64,000 nucleotides of DNA from Olsenella sp. (lineage in GTDB: Bacteria; Actinomycetota; Coriobacteriia; Coriobacteriales; Atopobiaceae). The first letter of the stretch is position 1, and the number at the start of each line of letters is the position of its first letter. Shown one piece after another: positions 8,935-18,876 of the stretch. A program made the translations under genes and the position numbers. The DNA lies in the NCBI GenBank assembly GCA_022648325.1, contig JALCMG010000001.1, forward strand, positions 62,001 through 126,000, in the 5' to 3' direction. The notes below the pieces were generated by a model, which saw only the letters and a program-made list of their open reading frames with translations, was not told the DNA's origin and searched no databases.

Positions 8935-11599
8935 CCAGTCTCACTCCCGCCGCGCACTCGAACTCGTACTCGCCCGCACCAACCTCCTGGCGCGAGCCAT
9001 CCGGCAGCGCCACCGTAGCGCAGACGTTGGCAGGCACGCTCACCGAGAAGCGACAGCCGTCCTTGGTGCGGACCCACCCGCTCTCGATGCGGCCACAGGA
9101 GCTCTCGTAGGCCGCCCGTGCATGCGAGAAGTGCCCGCCCGGCCTTGGCGCCACCGTGAAGTGCCGCTCGCCGTCCGGCTGGATGCCACACATCACGCGA
9201 AAGAGCCACGCGCACACCGCGCCCTTTGAGTAGTGGTTGAGCGACGCGATGCCGCCCTGGGCCTGCGTGCCCTCCCAGGACTCCCACACCGTGGTCGCAC
9301 CCATCTTGGGCATGAAGAGCCACCCGGGCATCTCCTCGTTCTCGAGCAGCCGGTAGGCCGCGTCCAGATCGTACGATGCAAGCACGTCCAAGATGAGCGG
9401 CGTGGAGAGAAAGCCCGTTCCCAGGCGCCAGCCGTAGTTCTCGCACGCGCGCACCAGGCGTTTCCGCGCGAACTCCGTCTGCTTCTCGTCGAGCAGTCCA
9501 AACGCAAGCGGCCGCACGAGGCGAGCCTGCCTGTCGGTGTCGAGCGTGTACTCGGGAAGGCGGCTCAGCTCCTGGTAGACTCGGCGGCAGCCCTCCGAGT
9601 ACTCGCGGTAGCGTTTCTCGTCATCCGGCCTGCCAAGCTCCGCCGCAATCTCTGCCATGCGCCCAAGCACGTAGGAGGTGTATGCCGTGGCCACCTCGGG
9701 ATGCGGGGTCGCGGTGTCCTTCCAGTCCATGGGGTGGACGTCCTGGGGCTCGGCCCACTCGCCGTAGCATTGCCCGGCGTTCACCAGGTAGCGGCGGTTC
9801 TCACGCGAGAGACGTACGCGCGGCGCAAAGGGCCCCGTCTTTCCACAGCGGGCAATCATGAACTCGGCATAGCGGCGCATGCCGTCATAGAACTCCGGAA
9901 GCAGCGAAGCGTCCCCGTAGTGCTTCCAGTAGCGGTACGGGATGAGTATGCCCGCATCGGCCCAACCCACCGAGCCGTCCATGAAGCGCATGTAGGAGTC
10001 CACGCCGCCGGCGGGCGCAACCTGCGGGAACTTGCCGTCCTTCTTCTGCTAGTCAAAGAGGTCGTGCAGCCACTTGCGCTCGAACGAGCGGCAGTCGAAG
10101 AGGTACGAGAAGGTCTCGAAGAAGATCTGCGCGTCACCGGACCATCCGTGGCGCTCGCGCGTGGGGCAGTCGGTTGGGATGTCGAGCGAGTTGTCCTTCG
10201 TAGACCAGACGGTGTTCTCGAAGAGGCGATTGAGCAGCTCGTTCGAGCTCTCGAAGCTGCCGGTCTGCACCATGTCCGAGTAGAGCGCGATGGCCGTAAG
10301 CGCACCTTCCCCCAGCCGCGCGTCCGTCTCGACCTCCACGTAGCGGAAGCCAAAGACGCAGAACGTGGTGCGGTAGTGGTTGTGCCCCTCTCGGCACACG
10401 TACTCCACCTGCTGAAGCGGGGTGGCAAAGCCCTTGCGCGTGCACTGGATGTTCTTGAGCGTGAGGTTACCGTCCTCGTCCAGCATCTCTCCGCAGCGGA
10501 GCAGGACGTGCTGTCCCTCGTGGGCGTCAAGGTGAAGCTCCACCCAGCCTGCGATGTTCTGCCCAAGGTCGAAGAGGAGCCTGCCGTTGGGGGCCTTCCC
10601 CGGCGCGGGCGAGAAGCGCTCATGCATCGTGACTGGCACGTTGTTCGAGGCCGTGGGGACCACGGGGTGCTTCGCCACGCGAACGTGTCCGGAGTAGCTG
10701 GGCGTGCGCGTCGCGTCCACGATTTCGCCGTCCTTGTTGTCCGCAAAGAGGATGGGGCCGTCGTTCGACCACTGCCAGTCCGGGCCCGTCACCACGCGCT
10801 CGGTGCGGCCGTCGGCAAAGGTCAGCTCCAGCTGCGCCAGGAGCTTGGTCTGCGTTCCGTACTGGTTGAGCTGCCCCCACGCGCCGCACGAGCCCCTGTA
10901 CCAGCCGTCTGCAAGCTGCACCGTGAGCTCGTGGCCACCTGCGGCGAGCGCCTCGGTCACGTCATAGGTCTGGTACTGGATGCGCTTGCGGTAGTCGGTG
11001 TGACCAGGGGTCATGCAGAAGTTGCCGACCTTCTCTCCGTCGATGCGTGCCTCGTAGAGGCCGCATGTGGTGATGTAGATACGGGCGCGCACCAGGCCCT
11101 GCGCCACGTCGAGCGCGCGGCGGAAGCAGTCCACGGGGAAGCGCCCCTCGAGGATGGGCTCGGTCACCACCTGGTCGGGGTCCGCAGGATGGATGGCGGC
11201 AATCATCTGCTTGAAGTTGCCCAGCGCGCCCCTGCGGGTTGTGGGGACGTCGTAATCACCGCTGATCCAGCTGGCAGACCAGTCCGATGGCGAGAAAAGC
11301 CCCGCCTCTATGGTCGCCGACTCGGACCAGGGACCCTCCACGCCCTTCTCGTCCCAGACGCGCACGCGCCAGGTGACGCGCTGGCGGCTCGCGAGCGGAC
11401 GGCCCGGCCAGGCAAGCTGCATGGATGCCGACTCCTCGCAGCCGGTGTCCCAAAGGGCAACGCCGTTCTCGTCCTCGCAGACAACCTGACGGGCGCTCTG
11501 GGAAACGCCGTCCTCGTCAATCCAGGCAAGGTGAGGGTAGGCGACGCCCAGCCCCAGCGGGTTGGTTAGATACTCGGCGGTAAGGTTGATTGCACGCAT
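8927..11599 (-). pseudogene. GH78 alpha-L-rhamnosidase interrupted by an in-frame TAG
   Basis: The reading frame runs from ATG 11599 to 8927 (~890 codons) with one internal stop, TAG at 10049-10051. Upstream are the GH78 N-terminal domains (LTNPLGLGVAYPHLAW, VTWRVRVWDEKG) and the catalytic-barrel signature TDCPTRERHGWSGDAQIF, which holds the general-acid glutamate. After the stop the same frame continues with QKKDGKFPQVAP and SVGWADAGILIPYRYWKHYG, the remaining barrel and the C-terminal domain. The stop therefore falls inside the catalytic domain and should truncate the enzyme at ~516 residues. The gene starts 2 nt after the transporter gene. Rhamnosidases of this type act on plant or bacterial rhamnosides. 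Confidence 0.8.
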
Positions 11600-11601
11600 C
11601 G

Positions 11602-13096
11602 CTAGGCCTCCTCGGTGGTCGTGGTCTTCTCGGCGGTGGCACCCTGGTGGCGCGCCTTGATCTCTTCCTGCTCCTGCTTGATGGTCTTCTCGACGTTGAG
11701 GCGCGAGAGCAGGACCACGATCACCACGGACGTGATGATGTCGAGCACCAGGAAGAAGAAGATGAAGACGCCCTTGGTTGCGTCGCTCTGGGCGGCGGCC
11801 ACGGTCACTCCGTCCACGACCGAGGGCGGCACGTAGCCAGTGACGCCAAGCATGAGGTTGAAGATGCCATTGGCAAGGCCCACGCAGACGGTCTGGATGA
11901 TGGAGTAGATGGCGCTCGAGAGGCCCGTCGCAGCGGAAGCCAAAGCGCCACTCGCAGTGGTCGAGCACGTCGGCGAAGAGCGCCATGAACACGTAGGAGG
12001 CCGGCAGGCAGCCAACGTTCTTGATGAACTGGCCAACGAGGACCACCGGCATGCTCGTTGGGAAGAGGGCGCAGATGGCAGAACCCACGGCGAGAATCAC
12101 AAAGCCCCAGAGCGTGGTGTTGCGAAGTCCTGCTCGCTTGGCTATGGGCCACACGGCAAAGATGCCCAGGCCCATGGGGATGCCGCCGATAACGTTGACC
12201 AGCGTGAGGGTGATGCCGTCGTTGTAGGAGCCAAGGACGTAGTTGCAGTAGTAGAGCAGCGAGAGGTTCTTGAAGTTGAGCGAGAGCGTGTAGATGAAGA
12301 GGTAGAGCATCAGGATGACCCAGTACTTGTCACCCATCACAGTGCGAATCTGCTCGCGGAAGGGCATGGGCTCCCCCGCGGTCTGCTCGCCCTGCTCCTC
12401 CGTCACACGCTCGCGGGTGAAGTAGTACCCCATAAGGGTGAGCGGCAGCGCAACGGCGCCCAGAATCCAGCCCATCACGGCCCAGGCGGCACGGTTTGCG
12501 CCAATAACCGGCAGCACGAACATGGGGAAGAGCATCGCGATGATGATGCCTGTTGCCATGGTCATGGCTATGTTGTTCATGACCGAGAGCGAGCCACGAG
12601 CTTCGGAGTCACGCGTGGAGAGCGGCACCATGAGGTTGTGGGCCATGGTGTAGAACGAGTTCGCGCAAAGATAGAAGAGGTTGTAGCTCACCACAACCCA
12701 GATGACCTCGGGAACAAGGCCCAGCTGGGGCACCGTGAAGCAGAGCACCGTGGTAACAAAGAAGATGGGCGCCGAGATGAGCAGGTACGGATGCGCCTTG
12801 CCCTGGCGCGTGTGCGTGCGCTCGATGAGCTTGCCCACCCAGAGGTTGACCACTGCGTTGGCGACCTTCGACACGATGGGAAAGACGAGAAGGAAAAGGC
12901 CACCCCAAAGCAGCGTGAGGCCAAGGACGTCGGTGTAGAAGACGTTGAGGTAGCTTGCCAGCACCGCGTTCACCAGGGCCGGTCCGACCGGCCCCACCAG
13001 GTAGCCGAGGATCTTCTCGGCAGGGCGCACCTCATCGGACTTGACCCGAGAGTTGAACACCGGCTTGTTGACAAACGACAACCGTACATCCCCCAT
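11602..13096 (-). pseudogene. GPH-family glycoside:cation symporter, frameshifted
   Basis: From ATG 13096 (GGGAAGGGG upstream) the frame encodes a glycoside-pentoside-hexuronide symporter with about ten membrane segments. It begins AEKILGYLVGPVGPAL and reaches LDHCEWRFGFRCDG, a conserved loop of the family. There, at the GGG of 11931-11933, the frame shifts: removing one G restores LSSAIYSIIQTVCVGLANGI, two more membrane helices and the cytoplasmic tail ending TTTTEEA at 11602. Without correction the shifted frame runs straight into the downstream GH78 gene and mimics a 1,055-residue fusion. It is the first gene of the glycosidase operon and would import the rhamnoside. Confidence 0.8.
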
Positions 13097-13254
13097 AGCG
13101 TTCCCCTTCCCGTGCGTGACCCTTTGGGCCCGCATTCCTGTTGTGCGTACTGTATGGGGTCGTGAGGGGTGGATTCTTACGTATTTGTTGCTTGGTTGTC
13201 GTTTGTGTACTTGCACCGATAGATGGCGGCATTTCGCCCGCCAACGGTAAAGGA

Positions 13255-13281
13255 GGAGGGCGCCAACGCGGGGCGCCCTCC
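13255..13281 (-). terminator. Terminator after the SDR gene pair
   Basis: GAGGGCGCC and GGGCGCCCTC form a stable stem around AACGCG, 46 nt beyond the stop at 13328. On the minus strand the stem is followed by CTCCTTT. It separates the SDR pair from the glycosidase operon. Confidence 0.65.
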
Positions 13282-13327
13282 GAAGAGTCGAGCTATGGGT
13301 GAGTGAGACGTGCCAGGCCCCTGTGGC

Positions 13328-14878
13328 CTAGCACTCCTTGGGGTACTCGCGCATTTCGTCGGACGAGTGAAGCGGGTTCCACACCTGTGCGAAGAAGGGG
13401 TCGACCTTAGCGCGGGCACCGTAGTTCCAACTCTTGGCCTCGCAGACCGGGCACCAGTGCCCGCCCTCGAGCACCAGGCGAGGGCTAGCCTCGAACTCGT
13501 GGCCAAACGCGCACCTAAAGCGCAGCTTCCCGCGCCAGTCGCCCGTGTGCATCTGGATGGAGAGGAGCTTGCCGCCGCGAAACTCCGCCGCGCCACGCAT
13601 GTCCTCGATCGAGAGCTCCTCCTCGGGCTTTGACTCGTCGTAGCCGTGGTCGATGTGCACCACGTGGTCCCAGTCGGTGAATGCCGGCATGTCGCTCACC
13701 TTCTCGGGGAGCTCCTCCCAGGCGGCGCGGCTCCCCCAGCAGGCGTCGATGCGGTCGTCCATGCCCGCCTGGATGAAGTGGCGCGTCCCGTGCTCTGCGT
13801 CGAGCAGCGCGTCAAACGTCGACTTCTTGATGATCGACCCCATGAGGTGCTGCCCACCGGGAATGCGGCAGAGGAAGCGAGCGAAGCCAATTGCCGCAGG
13901 GCCCATGGCCTTGAGGTACTCGTCGTAGAAGTACTGCATGGAGTCGCTCCTAAAGTGGAGGAAGCCCTCCAGCTTGTCGGAGTCCAGGTAGTACTGACCG
14001 TGGAAGTTGCGCGTTGCCACGTACTTGTTGTCAATCACGGGGTCGAGGCTCGTGAAGCCAAGCTCGCCGTAGAGCTTGCGGTACATGTCGATCGTGCTCA
14101 CGCGGCAGGGCGCTCCCCCACCGATGTTGTACACATGACACCAGAACGAGGGGTCGAGCGTCCCGGCAACGTCGTACTCCGCAAGGTGCGCCATCGCCCG
14201 ACCTGAGTCCCTGTCCGAGCAGTACTCGAGCACGTTGTAGAGGCAGTTGTGGAACTGGATGGCGTCGCGGATCTTCACCATGGCCGGCCCGATGATGCCC
14301 GTCTGCCTGAGGCTTGCCCAGCGCGCAAGCCCAGACTCGATCACGTACCGCTCCGCCGCCACCTTGGAGACGGCGTAGTAGTCAAACATACTGGGTTTTA
14401 TCGGATCGCCAACGCGCCCCCAGTGGATGGGAGGCATGCGGTCCCCCGTCTCGGCGACGGTGCCAATGTAGACGAACGCGGTCTTCTCGTCCTGGCCGAG
14501 CTCGTGAATCGTGTCCGCCAGGCGCTTGGTGCCGCCAAAGTTGACGTGCATCGCCTTCTTGGGATAGTAGTCCGCCGCTGGCGAGACAAACGCCGCAATG
14601 TGCAGAACGAGGTCGGTATCGAGGAGGCAGCGCCGCACGGCCTCGTTGTCATCGAGGTCGCCCCACACCACCTCGAGGCCCGACGTTCCCTCGAAGGGGG
14701 CCATCTCGCCGCGGTTCTTCTCGGAGTCGCGCACGAGGACAACGAGGTCGTAGGCCTCGCCAACGTCTGGGAGCATCTGCTTGAGCGACGCCATGCCCAT
14801 GCCGCCGGAGGCGCCGGTCATGAAGACGCGCGGCCTTCTCCGCGCAGCTGCCGTGCCCTTCTCGCCAGTACGCACCAT
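13328..14878 (-). CDS. NAD-dependent epimerase/dehydratase (extended SDR) with C-terminal Cys-containing extension
   Basis: This 516-residue protein opens with a Rossmann nucleotide-binding motif (VFMTGASGGMGMAS, residues ~20-33). It has the SDR catalytic YAVSK at ~170 and VVWGDLDD/LHIAAFVSP typical of sugar-nucleotide epimerases. After the SDR core (~350 residues) comes an extension with AAEFRGGKLLSIQMHTGDWR and CPVCEAKSW near the end, possibly a metal-binding or structural motif. ATG 14878 follows GGGGGGAG. An ORF extending further upstream reads out of frame into the preceding SDR gene and was rejected. The substrate is unknown; it probably works with its neighbour under the divergent AraC regulator. 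Confidence 0.75.
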   Translation of the reverse strand: MVRTGEKGTAAARRRPRVFMTGASGGMGMASLKQMLPDVGEAYDLVVLVRDSEKNRGEMAPFEGTSGLEVVWGDLDDNEAVRRCLLDTDLVLHIAAFVSPAADYYPKKAMHVNFGGTKRLADTIHELGQDEKTAFVYIGTVAETGDRMPPIHWGRVGDPIKPSMFDYYAVSKVAAERYVIESGLARWASLRQTGIIGPAMVKIRDAIQFHNCLYNVLEYCSDRDSGRAMAHLAEYDVAGTLDPSFWCHVYNIGGGAPCRVSTIDMYRKLYGELGFTSLDPVIDNKYVATRNFHGQYYLDSDKLEGFLHFRSDSMQYFYDEYLKAMGPAAIGFARFLCRIPGGQHLMGSIIKKSTFDALLDAEHGTRHFIQAGMDDRIDACWGSRAAWEELPEKVSDMPAFTDWDHVVHIDHGYDESKPEEELSIEDMRGAAEFRGGKLLSIQMHTGDWRGKLRFRCAFGHEFEASPRLVLEGGHWCPVCEAKSWNYGARAKVDPFFAQVWNPLHSSDEMREYPKEC

Positions 14879-14892
14879 GGCTACTCCCCCCT

Positions 14893-15654
14893 TCATCGAG
14901 ATGACATCGGCCTTCTTGTCAGCCACGGCAAGTGGACGATGCGCAGCATCTGCTCCCACGTCATGTTCCACCACCCGATGGGATAGCAGTGGCCGCCGCG
15001 GTTCCTCTCGACGGCGCCCGCAATCGCCTGTCCCACCTGGCGCACCGTGACCATCGCGGTGCCGCCCCGGGTCCACATGGTTGCGCCCTTCATGCCGCAG
15101 ATGCTCTCCACGAGGAAGACCCACACTGGCTTGCGGCCGGGCTGGGTGCCAAAGATGTAGGGCAGCTCCAGGACGGCAACGTCAAAGCCTGGGCCGGCCA
15201 CGTCCATGGCGGCGTTCTCCTGGTCGATGCGGCTGCGGATGTAGGGGTGCCAGCGGGTGAGCTGCATCTCGGGGTGCTTCTTGGCAAAGTAGGCAAAGTA
15301 GCTTCCGCAGATTGCCACGTGCTTGACGCTGCACTCCTTGGCGAGCGGCAGCAGACGCTTGATGGGGTCGATGTTGAACTTCTTATACAGGTCGTAGATG
15401 GGGGCGGGACCCTCCACGCGTTCGTCGACACCGGCAGCGAAGACAAAGGCGTCGCAGCCGCGGAGGTGCGCGCGTATCTCGTCGTCGGACATCTCGAGGT
15501 AGTTGCCAAACTCGATCTTCATCTCGGGCGGAAGCGTTGCCCCCTTGGGAACCGGCGGCAGGGCAAGCGCCGTCACCTCGTGGCCGCGTGCGATGAGCTC
15601 GCGCACCGCTTCGCTTCCCAGGAGTCCCGTGCCGCCAATCATGAACACCTTCAT
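14893..15654 (-). CDS. NAD(P)-dependent epimerase/SDR, probably C-terminally truncated
   Basis: The N-terminus MKVFMIGGTGLLGSEAV is a clear Rossmann glycine-rich motif. The protein continues as an SDR-like fold (FVFAAGVDERV, CGSYFAYFAKKH) to ~240 residues. The last residues after MTWEQMLRIVH (LPWLTRRPMSSR) look random. In another frame immediately afterwards lies ADKKADVISMKGG, which resembles a native C-terminal end. An out-of-frame internal deletion of perhaps 60 codons would explain this. At 253 residues it is shorter than typical ~320-residue relatives. It is first in the pair and separated by 14 nt from the second SDR gene. Confidence 0.65.
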   Translation of the reverse strand: MKVFMIGGTGLLGSEAVRELIARGHEVTALALPPVPKGATLPPEMKIEFGNYLEMSDDEIRAHLRGCDAFVFAAGVDERVEGPAPIYDLYKKFNIDPIKRLLPLAKECSVKHVAICGSYFAYFAKKHPEMQLTRWHPYIRSRIDQENAAMDVAGPGFDVAVLELPYIFGTQPGRKPVWVFLVESICGMKGATMWTRGGTAMVTVRQVGQAIAGAVERNRGGHCYPIGWWNMTWEQMLRIVHLPWLTRRPMSSR

Positions 15655-15699
15655 GGTGTCGCCTCTTTCTTCTCACCTGGATAGAGTCGTGGAGCATAG

Positions 15700-15719
15700 A
15701 CACAGACTAGGCGCTGTGT
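15700..15719. promoter_or_regulatory. Dyad in the divergent SDR/AraC intergenic region
   Basis: ACACAG and CTGTGT are separated by 8 bp between the start codons at 15654 (minus) and 15813 (plus). A TATACT hexamer lies at 15727-15732 on the plus strand. The dyad is a candidate operator for the adjacent AraC-type regulator; the assignment is positional inference. Confidence 0.3.
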
Positions 15720-15812
15720 GCGGGATATACTGTCATTGTTGTTCTTTGATTTGCGTACTTGTTCTCTGTTTTGAGAGGTTGCTTTCTCGCACGCGAAAGG
15801 GATGGTGGCGTG

Positions 15813-17000
15813 ATGGACCTTGACGGGCTCGACTATCTTGCCACCTCCCTGGCGAGCATTTCCGTAGTGCCCGTGCACGTCTACCAGAGCGAGAAGCTTG
15901 CTGCGGCCCATATCCCCGTGAGACTGCCCGCCGATCCGCTTGCCCTCTTCGAGCAAGACGCCCTCGCGCTTGCAGGTCCCGTGGGATACTTGCCCGTGAG
16001 CGACAACCTCTATATTGGGGTCGTTCGCGCCGGTGACGCGCGCCTCGTTGTTGGACCCGTCCCCGAGGCGCCGCTCCCGCCATCCCAAATCACCCAGATG
16101 GCCGCCCAACTTGGGGTGTCCCCGGCCGACCTTCCGCAGTTCCTTGAGGGCATGCAATCGCTCACCCCACTGCCCCTGCTCACGACAATCCAGGTGCTCT
16201 GCGCCGTCGCGTTTGCGGCAACCGGCGAGAAGGTCGAACTCGACCAGGTGCTCGTCCACGACGACGCCCAGCGAACCCTCGACTCGAACTTCGCCGAGGA
16301 CGAGTTTCGCGCCGTGGAGTTTGCCGACGGCAAGTCGCTTGGCAACTCGTCGCTCAAGGTCGAGGGGATGCTCTGCGACCTCGTGCGCCAAGGGAGACCC
16401 GACGAGCTTCGCGCGTACTTCTCGGCGCTGCCATCCTCTAGGGCAGGCGTCCTCTCGCCCAACAGGCTTCGCAATGCCAAGGACACCTTTGTGGCAAGCG
16501 TCACCGTTGTCTCGCGGGCGGCCATCGCCGGCGGGATGGATGCGGACGAGGCCCTCTCGCTCAGTGACTCCTATATCAATCGTTGCGAGCTTGCGGTCGA
16601 CACGCAGCAGGTGAGCGAGCTTGGCTACCACATGGCCGTGGAGTATGCCGAGCGCGTGGGGCGGCTGCGGCTGGGCGAGGACCCGTCGGCTTTGGTGCTG
16701 AGCGTCACCAACTACGTACGCGGGCACATCTACGAGCCCCTCCGCACCGAGGACGTGGCGCAGGCCCTCTTTGTTAGTCGAGGGTTTCTCTCCACGCGGT
16801 TCAAGCAGGAGACCGGGATGGGCCTAGCGGACTTCATCCGCCGCGAGAAGGTGGCAGAGGCAAAGTCCCTCCTGAGAAACACGGAGCAGTCGATTCTCGA
16901 TATTAGTACCTACCTGGGGTTTTGCTCGCAGAGCCACTTCAACGCGGTGTTCAAGCGCGAGACGGGGATGACGCCGCGCGAGTGGCGTCTGCAGGGATAG
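15813..17000 (+). CDS. AraC-family transcriptional regulator
   Basis: A 395-residue regulator. The first ~285 residues form a sensor region without a recognised ligand domain. Residues ~295-393 are a standard AraC DNA-binding domain: DVAQALFVSRGFLSTRFK is the first helix-turn-helix, and ISTYLGFCSQSHFNAVFKRE is the second with its typical G-F-x-x-Q-S-x-F signature, ending MTPREWRLQ. ATG 15813 was preferred to 15759 because purine-rich AAAGG and GGTGG precede it. It is divergent from two SDR genes and lies just upstream of the glycosidase operon, so it probably activates one or both in response to a sugar-derived ligand. Confidence 0.85.
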   Translation: MDLDGLDYLATSLASISVVPVHVYQSEKLAAAHIPVRLPADPLALFEQDALALAGPVGYLPVSDNLYIGVVRAGDARLVVGPVPEAPLPPSQITQMAAQLGVSPADLPQFLEGMQSLTPLPLLTTIQVLCAVAFAATGEKVELDQVLVHDDAQRTLDSNFAEDEFRAVEFADGKSLGNSSLKVEGMLCDLVRQGRPDELRAYFSALPSSRAGVLSPNRLRNAKDTFVASVTVVSRAAIAGGMDADEALSLSDSYINRCELAVDTQQVSELGYHMAVEYAERVGRLRLGEDPSALVLSVTNYVRGHIYEPLRTEDVAQALFVSRGFLSTRFKQETGMGLADFIRREKVAEAKSLLRNTEQSILDISTYLGFCSQSHFNAVFKRETGMTPREWRLQG

Positions 17001-17091
17001 CTTCCTCGGCAGGCGTCGACGCAGCTGTTCTCAACTTTTCAAGGCCTTTTCCTGTTGCCCGCCGCGCCGCAGCCGGTGGACCAAGCTCACC

Positions 17092-17097
17092 TATAAT
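17092..17097 (+). promoter_or_regulatory. Consensus -10 (TATAAT) upstream of the UPF0210 gene
   Basis: A perfect TATAAT sits 39 nt before the start codon at 17136. No good -35 is visible at the usual spacing. Confidence 0.45.
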
Positions 17098-17135
17098 GGC
17101 GGGGCACAGCTTGCAGCCACAGCGAAGGGGCCCAG

Positions 17136-18500
17136 ATGGACATTACGCCGCAGGAAGTATCCGAGACGCTCGCAATGGTCACGGAGCAGAACCTCGACCT
17201 CCGGACTATTACCATGGGCATCTCGCTTGCTAGCTGTGCCGATGAGGACATGGGTCGGATGTGCGACAAGATCTATGACCGCATCACGCACCAGGCGGAG
17301 CACCTGGTCTCTGTGGCGGACGACCTCGCCGCCGAGTACGGCATCCCCATCGCGAACAAGCGCATCTCGGTGACGCCGGTGGCGCAGGTGGCCGCGTGCT
17401 GCGCAGACGAGGACCTCTCCCCCATCGCGCACGCCATGGACCGCGCCGCGCAGACGCTGGGCATCGACTTCATGGGCGGCTTCTCCGCGCTGGTGCAGAA
17501 GGGCATCGGCAACGCCGACCGTCGCCTCATCAACTCGGTCCCCGAGGCACTCGCCACCACCGAGCGCGTGTGCTCCTCGCTCAACATCGCCTCTACCAGA
17601 GCCGGTATCAACATGGACGCCGTGCTTCTCTCGGCGCAGACCATCCTCGAGTGCGCGCGGCGCACCACAGACATCGACTGCTATGGCGCAGCGAAGTTCG
17701 TGGTCTTTGCCAACATGGTGGAGGACTCGCCGTTCATGGCAGGCGCCGTTCACGGGACCGGCGAGGCCGACGCGGTCATCAACGTGGGCGTCTCTGGCCC
17801 CGGCGTGATGGCCGCCGCGCTGGAGCAGCTGCCCGATGACGCCAACCTCATGGAGGTGGCCGAGGCCATCAAGAAGACGGCATTCAAAATCACGCGCGCC
17901 GGCGAGCTCATGAGCCGCGAGGCGTCACGCCGTCTGGGCGTCGAGAAGGGCATCGTCGACCTGTCGCTGGCGCCCACCCCCGCCGCCGGCGACTCCGTGG
18001 CCAAGATCCTGGAGATCATCGGCGTGGGCGAGTGCGGCGGCCCCGGCACCACCTGCGCGCTGGCGCTTCTCAACGACTGCGTCAAGAAGGGCGGCGTCAT
18101 GGCCAGCTCCAGCGTGGGCGGGCTCTCTGGAGCCTTCATCCCCGTCTCCGAGGACGCCGGCATGATTCGCGCGACCGAGGACGGGTCGCTCTCCATCGAG
18201 AAGCTCGAGGCCATGACCAGCGTGTGCTCGGTTGGCCTCGACATGATTGCCATTCCTGGCGACACGCCCGTCGAGGCAATTGCCGGAATCATCGCGGACG
18301 AGATGGCCATCGGCGTGATTAACACCAAGACCACGGCGGTGCGCCTTATCCCGGCGATTGGCCACAAGGAGGGAGACATGCTGGAGTTTGGCGGCCTCTT
18401 TGGCAGCGCGCCGGTCATGGGCGTGAATCGCTTTGCCGGAAACGTGCTGACCCGCCGTGGCGGCCACTTCCCCGCACCGCTCAACAGCCTGAAGAACTAG
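17136..18500 (+). CDS. UPF0210/PFL family protein
   Basis: The 454-residue length and the motifs TVPVAQVA-like [49 protein letters not shown] and [12 protein letters not shown] match the uncharacterised UPF0210 (DUF711, often named PFL family) proteins across nearly the whole length. The function is unknown; a glycyl-radical-like or enzyme role has been suggested from fold similarity, but nothing here proves it. In many genomes an ACT-domain regulator precedes this gene; none is present here. The start at 17136 has the purine-rich CGAAGGGGCC upstream. Confidence 0.85.
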   Translation: MDITPQEVSETLAMVTEQNLDLRTITMGISLASCADEDMGRMCDKIYDRITHQAEHLVSVADDLAAEYGIPIANKRISVTPVAQVAACCADEDLSPIAHAMDRAAQTLGIDFMGGFSALVQKGIGNADRRLINSVPEALATTERVCSSLNIASTRAGINMDAVLLSAQTILECARRTTDIDCYGAAKFVVFANMVEDSPFMAGAVHGTGEADAVINVGVSGPGVMAAALEQLPDDANLMEVAEAIKKTAFKITRAGELMSREASRRLGVEKGIVDLSLAPTPAAGDSVAKILEIIGVGECGGPGTTCALALLNDCVKKGGVMASSSVGGLSGAFIPVSEDAGMIRATEDGSLSIEKLEAMTSVCSVGLDMIAIPGDTPVEAIAGIIADEMAIGVINTKTTAVRLIPAIGHKEGDMLEFGGLFGSAPVMGVNRFAGNVLTRRGGHFPAPLNSLKN

Positions 18501-18668
18501 GGACGCGCCTTCTGAAAGGGGGCACCCCCCTGGACCTCCTGGGAGATTTAATCTGCTGTCTCGCTGGATTGCATACATCTGGCCAAACGACGCGCTGCCG
18601 CCTCCTGCGGAAGGCATCGCGCAGAGACAGAAAGGGTTCTGCGTTCAAGGACGCATCACCTGCGGCAG

Positions 18669-18827
18669 AGAGCGTGCTTCATGGCACGTTTTTACGGTTG
18701 GTGGCAGTTTAACGGGAACCCTCGGAGTATCGGATGTCTTGTGTCCCGGGAAACCGCAGGTCAGCGATTTGTAACTTCGCCGGTACCACATAAGGGTTTT
18801 GCCGAAAACTGCCACCAACCGTCATTT
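18669..18827. repeat. 159-bp perfect inverted repeat, left arm (palindromic element copy B)
   Basis: This segment is identical base for base to the reverse complement of 20091-20249. It comprises a palindromic element (ACGGTTGGTGGCAGTTT at 18694, its complement ending at 18822) plus 25 bp outside it (AGAGCGTGCTTCATGGCACG and a T run). The centre holds ACCTGCGG on the minus strand at ~18757. The stretch 18501-18668 between the UPF0210 gene and this arm holds no gene; a small G5/C6 hairpin is the only structure seen there. Confidence 0.95.
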
Positions 18828-18876
18828 CTTGCAATGGGCCCATGATGCAAGCCCCAAACCTTCAGGTCCTTAGCGC

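Noticed and set aside
9233..11569. Long plus-strand frame of 778 codons opposite GH78
   Set aside because: Antisense shadow of a G+C-rich gene; composition is Arg/His/Val-rich without domain motifs, while the minus strand shows clear GH78 signatures.
10049..13216. A 1,055-codon frame that looks like a transporter-rhamnosidase fusion
   Set aside because: After the frameshift at 11931-11933 the frame reads nonsense for ~110 codons before entering the GH78 gene at its own start codon; correcting one base gives two normal separate genes.
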